DNA of 64,000 nucleotides. It comes from Eunapius fragilis. Taxonomy: Eukaryota > Porifera > Demospongiae > Spongillida > Spongillidae. Where the stretch lies: positions 4,298,000 through 4,361,999 of the forward strand of contig OY811982.1 of the NCBI GenBank assembly GCA_963681505.1, written 5' to 3'. A program made the translations under genes and the position numbers. Of this stretch, positions 46,701 to 57,366 are shown piece after piece; position 1 is the first letter of the stretch, and every line of letters starts with the position of its first letter. The notes below the pieces were generated by a model, which searched no databases, was not told the DNA's origin, and saw only the letters and a list, made by a program, of their open reading frames with translations.

Positions 46701-49700
46701 GAATGGAAGGAAGAGGAGGGGAGGAGGGGAGGATGCAACGGGTAGGAAGATAGAAGTAGGAGGATGAGGAGGAGGAGGGAGGTGTGGATGCAATCAAAAG
46801 AAAGGAGGGGGTAGGTGTAATAGGATAGAAGGTAGGAGGGAAAATGAGAGGACTAGGAGGAGGGGAGGAGGAGGAGGAGGGGAGGAGGAGGGAGTAGGGG
46901 AGGAGGAGGGGAGAAGGAGGATGGGTGGATAAAAGAAGATAGGAAGAGGAGGAGGGAGAGGAGGAGAAGAAGGTAGAGGAGGGGGAGGAGAAGGTGGGGT
47001 GGATGCAACGGGAAAAATGAAAGGAGGGGAGGATGCAACAGGTAGAAAGGTAGAATTAGAATGAGGAGGAGGAGGGGAGGTGTGGATGCAATGAAACGAA
47101 AGGAGGAGGGGTAGGTGTAATAGGAAGAAAGGTAGGAGGGAAAATGAGACGGAGTAAGAGGAGGAGGAGGGGAAGGAGAGGAGGAGGAGGAAGGGAGGAG
47201 GAGGGGAGAATGGGGAGGAGGATGGGTGGATGAAGGAAGATAGGAGGAGGGGGAGGAGAGGAGGAGGATGGGTGGATGGAGGGGGAGGATGCAACGGGTA
47301 GGAAGGTAAAAGTAGGAGGATGAGGAGGAGGGGAGGTGTGGATGCAATCAAAAGAAAGGAGGAGGGTGAGGGGTAGGTGTAATAGGAAGGAAGGTAGGAG
47401 GGAAATGAGAGGGCGTAAGAGGAGGAGGAGGAGGAGAGGATGGGAGGAGGAGGAGGGGAGGAGGAGGAGGGGAGGAGGAGGAGGGGAGGAGGATGGGTGG
47501 ATGAAGATAGGAGGAGGGGGAGAGGAGGAGGGGAGGAGAGGAGGAGACAGGAGGAGAGAGGAGGAGGGGAGGAGGAGGATGGGTGGATGAAGGAAGATAG
47601 GAAGAGAAGGAGAAGGAGGTAGAGGAGAGGAGGAGAAGGTGGGGAGTGGATGCAACGGGAAGAATGGAAGGAAGAGGAGGGGAGGAGAGGGAGGAGGGAG
47701 GGATGCAACGGGTAGGAAGGTAGAAGTAGGAGGATGAGGAGGAGGAGGGGAGGTTTGGATGCAATCAAAAAAAGGAGGGGAGGGGTAGGTGTAATAAGAA
47801 AGAAGGTAGGAGGGAAAATGAGAGGGAGTAAGAGGAGGAGAAGGGGAGGTGAGGAGGAGGGAGGAGGAGATGGAGGAGGGAGGAGGAGGGGAGGAGGATG
47901 ATGGGTGGATGAAGGAAGATAGGAAGAGGAGGAGGGGGAGGAGGAAAAGGAGGTAGAGGAAGGGGAGGAGAAGTTGGGGGTGGATGCAACGGGAAAAAGA
48001 AAGGAGGAGGGGAGGATGCAACAGGTAGGAACGTAGAAGTAGGAGGATGAGGAGGAGGAGGGGAGGTGTGGATGCAATTAAAAGAAAGGAGGAGGAGGGG
48101 TGTTAGGTGTAATAGGAAGGTAGGAGGGAAAATGAGAGGGAGTAAAAGGAGGAAGAGGAGGGGAGGAGGAGGAGGGAGGAGGAGGAGGGGAGGAGAGGAG
48201 GGGGAGGGAAGGGGAGGGGAGGAGGAGGATGGGTGGTTGAAAGGAAGATAGGAAGAGGTGGAGTGAGAGGAGGAGAAGGAGGAGGAGGAGGTAAGAAAGA
48301 AAGAAGGGCAGTGAATATGAATGGTCTAGAGAGATATGCCATACTAAGTAAAGGTACTGCAGTTTGTGTACCAGATAACTGACTGTCGCAAGCATGTCAT
48401 CTGGTCGTCAGACTAGTGTAGAGGGTGTAGTGGGTGAAGAAGGTGGCCCCATGATTAGAAGGCATGGTACGTGCATGCTTACATGTACATGCCACAAACT
48501 GAGCAGATATAGAAAAAGGGTGCACAATATAAACTACCATGAACATTCACTGCATCCAGCATAAGCTATACATGTGAACGTACGATACTGTTTTATGTTG
48601 AAACGTAGCGTACGAGGTACGATCGCTTATATACCACGTAGAACGATCAAAGCGGAGTTAATTACCTAACTTCAAATTTAAAGGGCGTGACCATTACATA
48701 ATGGCATATTGGAATAGGGTGAGTGGCGCGAAATGTCGAATTACTTTGAAAATCCATATCTCCGTAACGGATAAGAAAAAACGTAACGATCTGCAGAAAT
48801 CAATAGCTACAGGACCCTTCTATGTACACTCCAAATTTGACATGTTATCGTCACTCGTATCTGGAGAAATGTGGAATGTTAACCCATTGGGTTAGAGACC
48901 TTTATAACCATGGCATGGAAATTATCTAGAGCACCAAAATCGGTTTGCACAGAGAGAACTGATGTGTGAACAAGTGTACGAAATTTGAAAAGAAAATATA
49001 AAACCGTTGTGAAGATATGTTGCTTTGTGTAACGTACAAATTTTATAGTGATAAAATTAAAACTCCAGAAGGGTGATTTTGCTGGACACTGTCCCATATA
49101 TATATATATATATATGGGACAGTGTCCAGCTAAATCACCCTTATGGTACTTTTTCAAAATTTCCAGAACAAGCAAAAGAAAAGTAACGCTCGCATTGAAA
49201 TGTATGGCTAATTATAAATTCAGCGCCTAATAACTTTGTGATGGATAGTCCGATTTAGGATGCGTAAGGACCATTTGACAGAAGCTCATGGGTATTCAAG
49301 GAAAATCAAAAATTTTGAAAACTTGAAAAACTAGCCAGAAGGGTGATTCTGCTGGACACTGTCCCATATATATATATTGAATAGAAGTAACAAGTAAAGA
49401 AAAACATTCTCTAACGAGAAAGTTGGTGGGGTATAGAAATCTGAGTTGGTGGGGTAAAGAAAACTGAGTCAAGAATCCTATATTTAGCACGTGTAAATGT
49501 AACATAACCAAAAGAAGTGCTAAATATAGGATTTTTGTCGGGGTTTCTTTTCCCAAAACCTTGTTCCCTTCCTTTTTACTCCACTTTTGCCTCCAATTCC
49601 TATATCCCACCAACTTTCTACTTTCTCGTTAGAGAATGTTTTTCTTTATTTGTTTTATCATGGTGGTGATACGAATTCTACATGTACATGTACCATGTAG

Positions 49701-52700
49701 ATGTGCTCATTAATTAGCATCATACATCAAGCAGTCCGGGATACATCCAGAACGCTGATATTTAGCTTTCTACGTAATATCAGTGACATGGTAATGAATG
49801 CTCGATGTAATCTAGCCATTGTTGTGTTGCATTGTCTTTCAACTTAGTTGCAAGTATCAGCACATTATATTCAGGCCAATTTACTTTGCGCCACAGTATT
49901 ACATGTACTTTAAACATGTAGTTTTCCAGATGGTTCAATGGACATGTAAGTTATATTATGTTTATGACAGGTCTCTTTTGGAGAAATGATTGGATGTGAC
50001 AACCCTGATGTAAGTTATGTGTACCTTAAGATTGACACAGTTACGTGTACTTGTATGTTTGAATGATCAATGATACGGTTCCATGTAGATCATATCTGTG
50101 TGATTTAAGAATATTAGCTATACACTAATTTGTTTTTAATTTAGGAATATAAACATGTACATAACAGTGCAGATGTAACATTATTTACCTACTACCTAGG
50201 CTAAATAATATACCAGTAGCCTCGTTCTTGAAAGAAGAGCCCTCACATTTTGCCCTGACAAGGGTCATGCCCATTTTCATGGAGTTCTGTGATGGCTGCA
50301 AGTTTGACTCTACACATGGTAGAGTGAGAGGCACTTGGCTTCAGTACCCCAAATGTTGGTAGTGGTATGAAAATATGGAAAGAAGGATGAATGTGAAATA
50401 GGCGTGTGTTAATGTCCATGTAGTATCTTTTAGAACATTTGTTGATGTTAAATTTGCACATTTGCAGTGTGTCATATTAAGTTTATTTTTATTGTAACTG
50501 TATTCTAGACTAGCTAGCGATTAAAGTATTCACAATTTATTTATCGCTCTATCTCATGTTTGCCAACACCGTTGAGCATGTGGATTATGTATTTCATTAA
50601 GCAGTTATTAGTGAACAGTCATTTGGACGAACCGTCAATAGATGGCCATGGACTAATTACATGGTCGTATTTAGACTCATGTCAAAATTTGACAGATGTT
50701 TACAAGCGTACACGTATTATAATGTGTTTTTCATAGATGCAATAAATGCTGTGAAGGTGTGTCTTTTTGGAAGTTGCTTTTCACCACACATAATTGGCAA
50801 CTAGCTGAAATATCTATTACATGTATGTACATGTAGCTAAAAATTATTTGTGCCGCAGCTACAATAAACTATAGCACTACTGACCATGCTTGCTCGTTAA
50901 TCTTCAGACCCAGATGAAATTTTTTATGAGCAGGACAGTTTTTAAAGTATTACTACTTGTATACTCAGTATCATTTATCTAGGGGAAAATAAAAATGATT
51001 ACAGATCACATTTTGAAAAGCTATGTTTACAGGTTATTTAATGTTTGAAAATATTGCATGTAAGGATAGAACTTTGGTGTGTGTATGTGTGTGTGTGTGT
51101 ATGTGTGTGTGGGTCATTCCGTGGGCTGTCAGGAATGAATTGGACAGCACCCCTCAGATTTGTGTGCAATTTATCATATTTGCTTGGCCTAATATGGATG
51201 TTACTTTAACGCATTAATTTTTAAAATCGCACGAGTGGTTTACGAATTAACACCGTCATGAATAATTAATTGTTTTCCACTTTGAAGACTCATAACTCCC
51301 TACTCACAGAACGTGTATGCCTATTGTTGGCATCAAATTGAAGTTCTCTTAGTATACAATCCGACTATAATATGTTTCTGGGGGAGAGGCGAAAGGGTTA
51401 ATGAATAAATGTTTATACAGCACGGTTTTCAATATTTAAGTCACTTGCAGGGTGATACTCAAGAATTTTGTTTTTGTATATGAAAACTGTTCATTGTCCT
51501 TACATTTTACAAAAATAAAAAGTCTGAGTATCAGCTATTTCTGGGAACTGCAGAGGGTTAAAGGGCAAGACGCCATTTTTAATTTCTTCATGGTTGATTT
51601 TATCACTAATGAGAAGCAAGTGTTGTTTAGATACGTCTCAAGGGTATTACATAATACTGTCCTCAACTATCACAACAGTAAGAAAGGGCGTTGGTAATTT
51701 AAAAAATGATTTTTAGTACATCGAATTGCGCATTTATTGGAAACCGTTACTAAGCCTTCTCATAATGGGATCGTTGCTTAGGTAAGCGTGCTCGTTATTA
51801 CTGTCATATGTGGTTAAAGCTCAACATTTCTTCTGATTGGAAGTAAAAAGGAACAACGAGGTTTAAATGAACCGGCGGTGAGACCTATTCAACCGGCTCA
51901 AGAAGTGGTGGTCCCTCAACCTGTTTATACGCTGGATGACGGCGTACCGGGGATCGGGGATCCCACCCGCGCGCGTACCGGGGATCCCACCCGCGGCACC
52001 ACTACCGTGGTGCCGCGGGTGGGATCCCCGGTACGCCGTCATCCGGCGTATGAACAGGTAGAGGGACCACCACTTCTTGAGCCGGTTGAATAGGTCTCAC
52101 CGCCGGTTCATTTAAACCTCGTTGTTCCTTTTTACTTCCAATCAGAAGAAATGTTGAGCTTTAACCACATATGACAGTAATAACGAGCACGCTTACCTAA
52201 GCAACGATCCCATTATGAGAAGGCTTAGTAACGGTTTCCAATAAATGCGCAATTCGATGTACTAAAAATCATTTTTTAAATTACCAACGCCCTTTCTTAC
52301 TGTTGTGATAGTTGAGGACAGTATTATGTAATACCCTTGAGACGTATCTAAACAACACTTGCTTCTCATTAGTGATAAAATCAACCATGAAGAAATTAAA
52401 AATGGCGTCTTGCCCTTTAACCCTCTGCAGTTCCCAGAAATAGCTGATACTCAGACTTTTTATTTTTGTAAAATGTAAGGACAATGAACAGTTTTCATAT
52501 ACAAAAACAAAATTCTTGAGTATCACCCTGCAAGTGACTTAAATATTGAAAACCGTGCTGTATAAACATTTATTCATTAACCCTTTCGCCTCTCCCCCAG
52601 AAACATATTATAGTCGGATTGTATACTAAGAGAACTTCAATTTGATGCCAACAATAGGCATACACGTTCTGTGAGTAGGGAGTTATGAGTCTTCAAAGTG

Positions 52701-53844
52701 GAAAACAATTAATTATTCATGACGGTGTTAATTCGTAAACCACTCGTGCGATTTTAAAAATTAATGCGTTAAAGTAACATCCATATTAGGCCAAGCAAAT
52801 ATGATAAATTGCACACAAATCTGAGGGGTGCTGTCCAATTCATTCCTGACAGCCCACGGAATGACCCGTGTGTGTGATAGTACTGGCGCTTGTGAATGGC
52901 ATACAAATATATGTTGTATCATCTATTATTACACGCAACTATTCTTAAAATAATAATTTTCCCAATGGCAGGCCAAACCTCTGACGTGTTCTGTGTATAT
53001 ATATATTCATCAGTGTATTCATCAGTGTATCAATCATTGTGTCTTACCTGCAGTGCCCAATAGAATGGTTTCACTTTCAGTGTGTGGGCCTTTCTGCTAA
53101 ACCGAAGGGGAAATGGTGAGTTTTCTCATAAAGCATTGCATGTACTTGTACTACACGTGAATGTTGCATGGTAAGCCATAAGAAGACACAACACTTCTAT
53201 GTCATTCTGCACAGAAAGGTTTCTTATTATTAGATACAAAATTATTGTTGTGTACATGTACTGTGTATGCTGGTTTCAGCAACCTGTACATGTAGGAGGA
53301 AACCAGCAACTAGATTCGTTCTGTGGTTGTAGATGTTCAATGTTGCATAAGCTCTTACCTTGTGCACACATGGATTTCTTATCCTGTAGTAATTTACCCT
53401 TCATCCATAAGATTAGGAATATGATAACAAAGGCACACAAGCTTGAAACTTTTTATTTATCATCTGGCAGCCTCAGGGTGCCATCATGGCTTGGTTGTGG
53501 TTGCCTATTCCAGATGTGCTACATGTATCAATTTCTTCATCTCTCTCTTCCTCTTAGAAAGGTCCTTTGTGTTACATAAGACATACACCATGCGTTGCAT
53601 TGCATTGTAAACCAGTGTACACAAAGCTAAGGGTTACATAACATTATTGAAGCTTATACAACAGAATGAATGTAGTTGCTGGTTCCTGAACATAGGTACG
53701 TATGTATATGTATGTGGGTGTGTGTATACATACAGTTCTTGTGCTTTGCAATCTATATTGGAGGGAACATATTTTTAATTGCCTTTCTTTAGGTATTGTT
53801 CACGCTGCAGCCAAGAGAGGGAAAGACACAGAAAGAAGCACTGA
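37732..53844 (+). CDS. ING5: ING4/ING5-type PHD-finger protein, 9 exons
   Basis: Nuclear histone reader of the inhibitor-of-growth family. ING4/5 proteins recruit HBO1 or MOZ acetyltransferase complexes to H3K4me3. Exons by my reading: 37732-37768, 38629-38700, 38956-39122, 39457-39586, 39962-40043, 40305-40422, 49971-50009, 53054-53115, 53793-53844; every junction is in phase and gives 252 aa, near the 240-249 aa of human ING4/5. N-terminus [12 protein letters not shown], then [23 protein letters not shown] and a dimerising coiled coil through [20 protein letters not shown] basic SKKRKLP segment suggests an NLS. PHD finger: [35 protein letters not shown], with all eight C4HC3 ligands present. 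The start lies 170 bp from the divergent RhoGEF start. Intron 6 is 9.5 kb and intron 7 is 3 kb, each swollen by a giant inverted-repeat element. Confidence 0.93.
40800..40980 (+). pseudogene. Short basic transposon-protein fragment in ING intron 6
   Basis: Starts [18 protein letters not shown], then after a stop [13 protein letters not shown]. Repeated SRxWYxADP-type basic N-termini occur in repeat-borne proteins of sponges and other invertebrates (recollection). Too short to classify. A T-run of 20 or more precedes it. Confidence 0.35.
41022..41258 (+). mobile_element. Small GTGTCCAGC element, left copy (A1)
   Basis: 237 bp, from GGAAGTGTCCAGCTAAATCA to GATTCTGCTGGGCACCGTCCC; the ends are inverted repeats. 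It stands between (TA)n tracts. An almost identical copy in the same orientation lies at 49116-49365. Confidence 0.88.
42088..44108 (+). repeat. Polypyrimidine minisatellite array (left arm)
   Basis: About 2 kb of almost pure C/T on plus. Higher-order units recur, marked by TTTTGATTGCATCCAC, CTACTTCTACCTTCCTACCT, CCGTTGCATCCACCC, TTCCTTCATCCACCCATCC and TTACTCCCTCTCATTTTCC, with TCC runs between. Successive TTTTGATTGCATC marks stand roughly 250-480 bp apart, so unit length varies. Confidence 0.9.
44117..44800. other. Unique centre of the giant inverted-repeat element
   Basis: About 680 bp of ordinary AT-rich sequence between the two arrays, containing one C run (44343-44355). No coding sequence or motif recognised. 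Confidence 0.6.
44808..48290 (+). repeat. Polypurine minisatellite array (right arm)
   Basis: About 3.5 kb of almost pure A/G on plus, the inverted counterpart of the left array, with the same unit landmarks in reverse complement (GTGGATGCAATCAAAAG, GGATGGGTGGATGAAGGAAG). It is longer than the left array, so the two have changed copy number independently. Pure GAGGAGGGGAGG runs occur around 46380-46620. Confidence 0.9.
49116..49365 (+). mobile_element. Small GTGTCCAGC element, right copy (A2)
   Basis: GGGACAGTGTCCAGCTAAAT to GCTGGACACTGTCCC, 250 bp, flanked by (TA)n. Direct repeat of A1 at 41022-41258 with a few differences, including a short extra segment near 49200. Confidence 0.88.
49393..49653. 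mobile_element. MITE with AAAGAAAAACATTCTC ends
   Basis: Left arm AAGAAAAACATTCTCTAACG and GAGAAAGTTGGTGGG face their complements at about 49600-49650. An inner pair TCCTATATTTAGCAC / GTGCTAAATATAGGA strengthens the fold. About 260 bp, in ING intron 6. Confidence 0.8.
51080..51110. repeat. (GT)n microsatellite hosting an insertion
   Basis: GT repeat that resumes as GTGTGTGTGA immediately after the palindrome ends at 52867, so the palindrome lies inside it. Confidence 0.85.
51111..52867. mobile_element. 1.76-kb near-palindromic element in ING intron 7
   Basis: Starts GGGTCATTCCGTGGGCTGTC and ends with the reverse complement. Arms of about 860 bp are almost identical: an 81-aa frame at 51452-51697 (plus) has an identical twin at 52281-52526 (minus), coordinates summing to 103978. 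Near the centre (about 51989) the left arm has extra GGGGATCCCACCCGCGCG-type sequence and several substitutions, so the arms are not exact copies. Arms share ordered landmarks with 2900-3382. No transposase inside: it is a non-autonomous foldback element. Confidence 0.9.
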
Positions 53845-54690
53845 CTTGAACCCCTTCCATCTTTTTTCTCTACATTTATAATTTCATTTTACTGTACATG
53901 TACATCTAATGGAAATAACAGGCTGTGTTAAATTGTTGCTTAACTAAAAAATACCTTTGAGCTTGTGTTTACTCTGTTGGCAAAGAAGAGTACCTGTACT
54001 TTCTAATCAGGTGCTTTTGGTATATCCATTAAGCTCCGAGTTCTATTTCATGTCCATGCATGCCAAAAACAAAAATATTTCTTTATGGTATATATACATG
54101 TATACATACATAAGATAATATAGCACGCAAAGAACACAGGAGTTCATTGGGGCTCAATCCTACTAAGGATGGCCGATGCCACTGACATCATAAGACATGT
54201 AGGTCATACACTTTTATTTTTTTAATTATTTATTTTTTACGATACAAAATAAATACACGATATTAAGCACAAATCACAAAACAACATACAAACTCAAATG
54301 TATTCCTGATGAGGGCATGAAAGTCTGCACAAAATAGCCCTCACATTTGCCCTAACTAAATGATGATTGAGCCGGCCATACAGCTCAGATAATACCCTAG
54401 ACTTGGGTCTGGATGAAGAAGTGGAGGCTAACATGGAAATGCCTCCAAAGCCTCCTTCCCCCATGCTCCATATGATATGTTTCCACTACCAGAGGGATAC
54501 AGATCCACCCAAGATCGCTACACTTAACATACACTTAACACCATTAGCCTGATTTTTTTGGAGCTCAGTGGCATGTGCAGCTGCTCCAGCAGTTACTCCT
54601 GCTTCAGATATAATTTTGGAGTTTATAATTGTATTATTATTATTTCTGCATTCCTCAGTGAAGCATGTCATAATGTACATACAGAACCTA
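53845..54690. other. ING 3' flank and decayed sequence
   Basis: After the ING stop, AT-rich 3' flank without a clear AATAAA that I could fix as the signal. A frame at about 54367-54552 (VEANMEMPPKP) may belong to the following LINE remnant, but I cannot support it. Confidence 0.4.
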
Positions 54691-54713
54691 CTTTGCAACC
54701 ATTATAGGGTGAG

Positions 54714-55151
54714 CACTTTATGTATAAGTCTGCCAATGGAGAGGCAGGAGCTCAACTTGATGTTGCTGCACAGAATTTCTGGGGAAAAGACCACCAAACT
54801 GCCTACTTTGATGTCAGAATATTCAACCCATTTGCTCAATCCTATGCCAATTCCTCCATATCAAAATGCTATAGAAAACATGAACTGGATAAGAAGAGGG
54901 AATATGAAGAAAGAGTAAGAGAGATTGAGCATGGATCTTTTTCACCTTTGGTATTCTCTACAGCTGGAGGTATGGGTCCAATAGCAACCACAGTGTACAA
55001 GAGAATAGCATCATTAATTGCTGACAAGAGACAAGAACCATATTCTACCACTCTTTTGGTTGCGATGCAAACTAAATTTTTTCATTACTTCGCTCAGCAA
55101 TCGTGTGCCTTCACACTTCATTTCATTCCCACTCACAACACCATTCTATAG
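54714..55151 (+). pseudogene. LINE C-terminal endonuclease-domain fragment
   Basis: AGAQLDVAAQNFWGKDHQTA then FFDVR-like YFDVRIFNP, followed by CYRKHELDKKREYEERV, EIEHGSFSPLVFSTAGGMG and a degraded tail. This arrangement (D...FW...FDVRVxxP...EKKRxYxxR...E+GSFTPLVF) is the C-terminal RLE-type domain of a group of invertebrate LINEs. The RT part is missing, consistent with strong 5' truncation. It is a different subgroup from the copies at 9.3-11.9 and 58.4-60.6 kb. The two acidic sites remain. Confidence 0.7.
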
Positions 55152-55159
55152 CTTTGGCC

Positions 55160-56080
55160 TGTGCAGAGGCAAAGGTCCACTGAACATTTTTCATTTGGCC
55201 TCGTCTTTATTTAATTTTCTGTTTGTATCCTGAAAAAATGAAATTACATTAAAAATTACAATAAATAAATAATAATTACAACATTATAATGGACCATACA
55301 GCACACCAACATATTATTATTATTTAATTAAAGTCAGAAGGGATCACAGTCCTAGCCAGTATGGCCCTTGCTATGGCTCTCACCAGGGTGATATTCAACC
55401 TTCCAAACATGTCACTGATCACCCTACCCTGGCTTTACGAAATGAGGAAGAGCCAAAGGCCAAGCGTGTGGCCAGTAGAGCAAAGGTTCCTCTTGCTTCC
55501 TCACCCCAATTGCAATAAGTTTATATAAATAAAGTATTATAATTGTATTATTATTAATGTACATGTATGTATTCATGCATTCCAAGATAATAACAATTCA
55601 ATCACTGACAACAAACGTGCCATAAACACCCTATATTTTTGTTTATTTTTGGGATTTCTTCCCCAACAATCACAAATTTTGAATGTCCAAATTATTGAGT
55701 ATACTATGATAGGCTATTTATAATTATCGTATCTACAGCCCAAAGCTGCTGGTTAGTACATTATTACTTACATAGTGGTCCCTTGTCTGTTTGATTGTTC
55801 CCTATGCTTATTAGGAAAAGTTCTGTCCTCATCATTGGCGGACTGTTCTGGGCTACTAATTAAGGAAGCAGAATAGGAAACAACATATAACGAATGAGCT
55901 CAAAGTTGATGAGAATGCATTCAACAAAATAACCTACAATTTTACATTTCCTATATATGACCAAATATGAATGTCACATATATAGAGAGTTACGTGGTGT
56001 ATGTATGAACTGTCAAGCAGCACAGAAGGGGGTGAAGGTGAGTTAAGCAGCACAAATTACAAAAATCAGTTTAAAATAAT
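55160..56080. other. No gene recognised
   Basis: AT-rich with ATT-repeat patches (about 55310-55325, 55540-55555). No supported feature. Confidence 0.45.
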
Positions 56081-56187
56081 CTTAAAACATTTGATCTAAT
56101 ATAGTATGTGCTTTACTTTATCCTGTGCACTGTACATCCATGGACCAGTCAAAAGGATTCATCATAGTTTGGTGCATAAGGTCTTAA

Positions 56188-56382
56188 GGGGGCGTCTCCA
56201 ACTATTTTGGAAAAGTTAACATCATTTTGACGTTAAGGGGGTGAGGGGGGGGGGGGTTCAGGCTCGTACTGACCAAAAAAATGGCGTCCAGAATCCCACA
56301 ACCTTCGATATCAATGACGTTATGAGGGGGTGTGAAACGTCGTTATCTTTTCCAAAATAGTTTGGAGACGCCCCCTAAGGGC
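56188..56382. mobile_element. Complete GGGGGCGTCTCC MITE
   Basis: Ends AGGGGGCGTCTCCAACTATT and its complement AATAGTTTGGAGACGCCCCC, about 195 bp, with a G run inside. It sits in the left arm of the larger inverted-repeat region. A lone terminus of the family lies at 12588-12616. Confidence 0.85.
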
Positions 56383-56639
56383 CCGGTAATTAGCTTTTTT
56401 TTTTTAATTACAGCGGCACCCTACACTTGACACAAGCGAAGGGAAAGTGATGAATCGTCTCAGCCAACTGTTTCTTTGTGGAGAATTTCTGCTGAGTGAC
56501 ACTACCAGAAACCAGTTAGAAGTGACGTCACCACCTTGACGTGAGCTTTTTCCACTTCGGGAAGTCGAAGACGAGAACCGGTGATATGCCGCCGCACAAT
56601 CTGGAATAGTGGATATACGACAATGGGGAGGAAATCCGA

Positions 56640-56716
56640 TGGACCCCGGGCCTTGAACACGGTACCTCGAGCATGAGAGCTCTTGTCGTAACCCACTAAG
56701 TCAGACTGCACTAGCT
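56640..56716 (-). repeat. tRNA-like SINE head
   Basis: On minus, TGACTTAGTGGGTTACG resembles a pol III A box (TRGYNNAGYGG) and CGTGTTCAAGGCCCGG resembles a B box (GWTCRANNC), about 40 nt apart, as in tRNA genes. The cloverleaf is incomplete, so a tRNA-derived SINE or relic is more likely than a tRNA. Confidence 0.5.
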
Positions 56717-56844
56717 TGAAATGATACGTTTGGAACGTATACTTCAAACAGAGATCATATATAGAGGGATAATTGGAAACGAGGCCAATCAACACTAATT
56801 AACGCGGACAATGCTACCTATGACTTTTAAGGCTTCAGGTGCAG

Positions 56845-57366
56845 CTAACCTATGCAGAACTTGCTAAGATCTAAAACATTCACCAGATTCAGAACATCAT
56901 CAGATACTGAGAATAGCTTGGGTGGAATGTTATTGACCATAGGAAAGTTGTTTACATCGAAGGTAGAATTGAGGATTCTCACAGCCCATACCATCTCGTC
57001 CTTCACCACCACAGACATCAGCACAATTGGCTTCATTACATCCTGGACTTGCATCTTGCACAGGGTAAGTGGTATCAGGGAGGAAATTACCCAGGATGGA
57101 GGAAAAGATAACATTTGTAGCCTCCTACCAAGCTCATTACTAGAACTTGTCTTCAAATCCTTAAAAACCGACAAAGGGAATGATACAGGTTGGGATGCAG
57201 GTAGAGAAGGTTCAGGTGATTCATGCTTAGGAACTCTTTCATCGCACACAAGCATGCCAACCACATGAATGATATGTCGAGGAACGGAGACAACGAGAGA
57301 GAGTTGCTTCCTTTTCCTTCTTTCTTGGTTCTTCACGGGGCATAATCGGAATCGCCGTGTACTCAT
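56845..57366 (-). CDS. Unknown ORF, 173 aa, possible 5' exon
   Basis: ATG at 57366 opens MSTRRFRLCPVKNQERRKRKQ, a basic start, then a Ser/Pro linker and a hydrophobic pattern PLTLCKMQ...VVVKDEMVWAVRIL...VLDLSKFCIG. The reading ends at CATAG|GTTAGC, which could be a splice donor, so this may be a first exon. The pattern resembles N-terminal exons of repeat-borne genes in sponges as I recall, but I cannot name it. It is flanked by a 44-bp inverted pair (56741-56784 and 57939-57982). Confidence 0.4.
   Translation of the reverse strand: MSTRRFRLCPVKNQERRKRKQLSLVVSVPRHIIHVVGMLVCDERVPKHESPEPSLPASQPVSFPLSVFKDLKTSSSNELGRRLQMLSFPPSWVISSLIPLTLCKMQVQDVMKPIVLMSVVVKDEMVWAVRILNSTFDVNNFPMVNNIPPKLFSVSDDVLNLVNVLDLSKFCIG

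Larger units (their letters stand above)
41285..49095. mobile_element. 7.8-kb giant inverted-repeat element in ING intron 6
   Basis: Ends GGGACGGTGTCCAGCAAAAT and its complement TTTTGCTGGACACTGTCCC, flanked by (TA)n. The left and right arms mirror each other exactly in coordinates: a 64-aa frame at 41485-41679 (minus) and its twin at 48701-48895 (plus) sum to 90380, as do the element ends. About 800 bp of non-repetitive arm is followed by kilobases of TCC-type (left, about 42088-44108) or GGA-type (right, about 44808-48290) minisatellite. A non-inverted centre (44117-44800) separates them. No transposase is visible, so it is non-autonomous or a product of amplification. The long frames across the arrays are low-complexity artefacts. 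Confidence 0.88.

Noticed and set aside
41834-48395. Very long open frames (up to 690 aa) in both arrays
   Set aside because: They are poly Pro/Ser/Leu or Gly/Glu/Arg translations of TCC/GGA repeats, open in several frames at once, with no domain. Low-complexity artefacts inside an ING intron.
41485-48895. Twin 64-aa frames in the giant element's arms
   Set aside because: Also mirror copies of arm sequence. They were used as rulers for symmetry, not called as genes.
51452-52526. Twin 81-aa frames in the ING intron 7 palindrome
   Set aside because: Identical because the arms are identical; no recognisable motif, no family, and no codon signature beyond chance.
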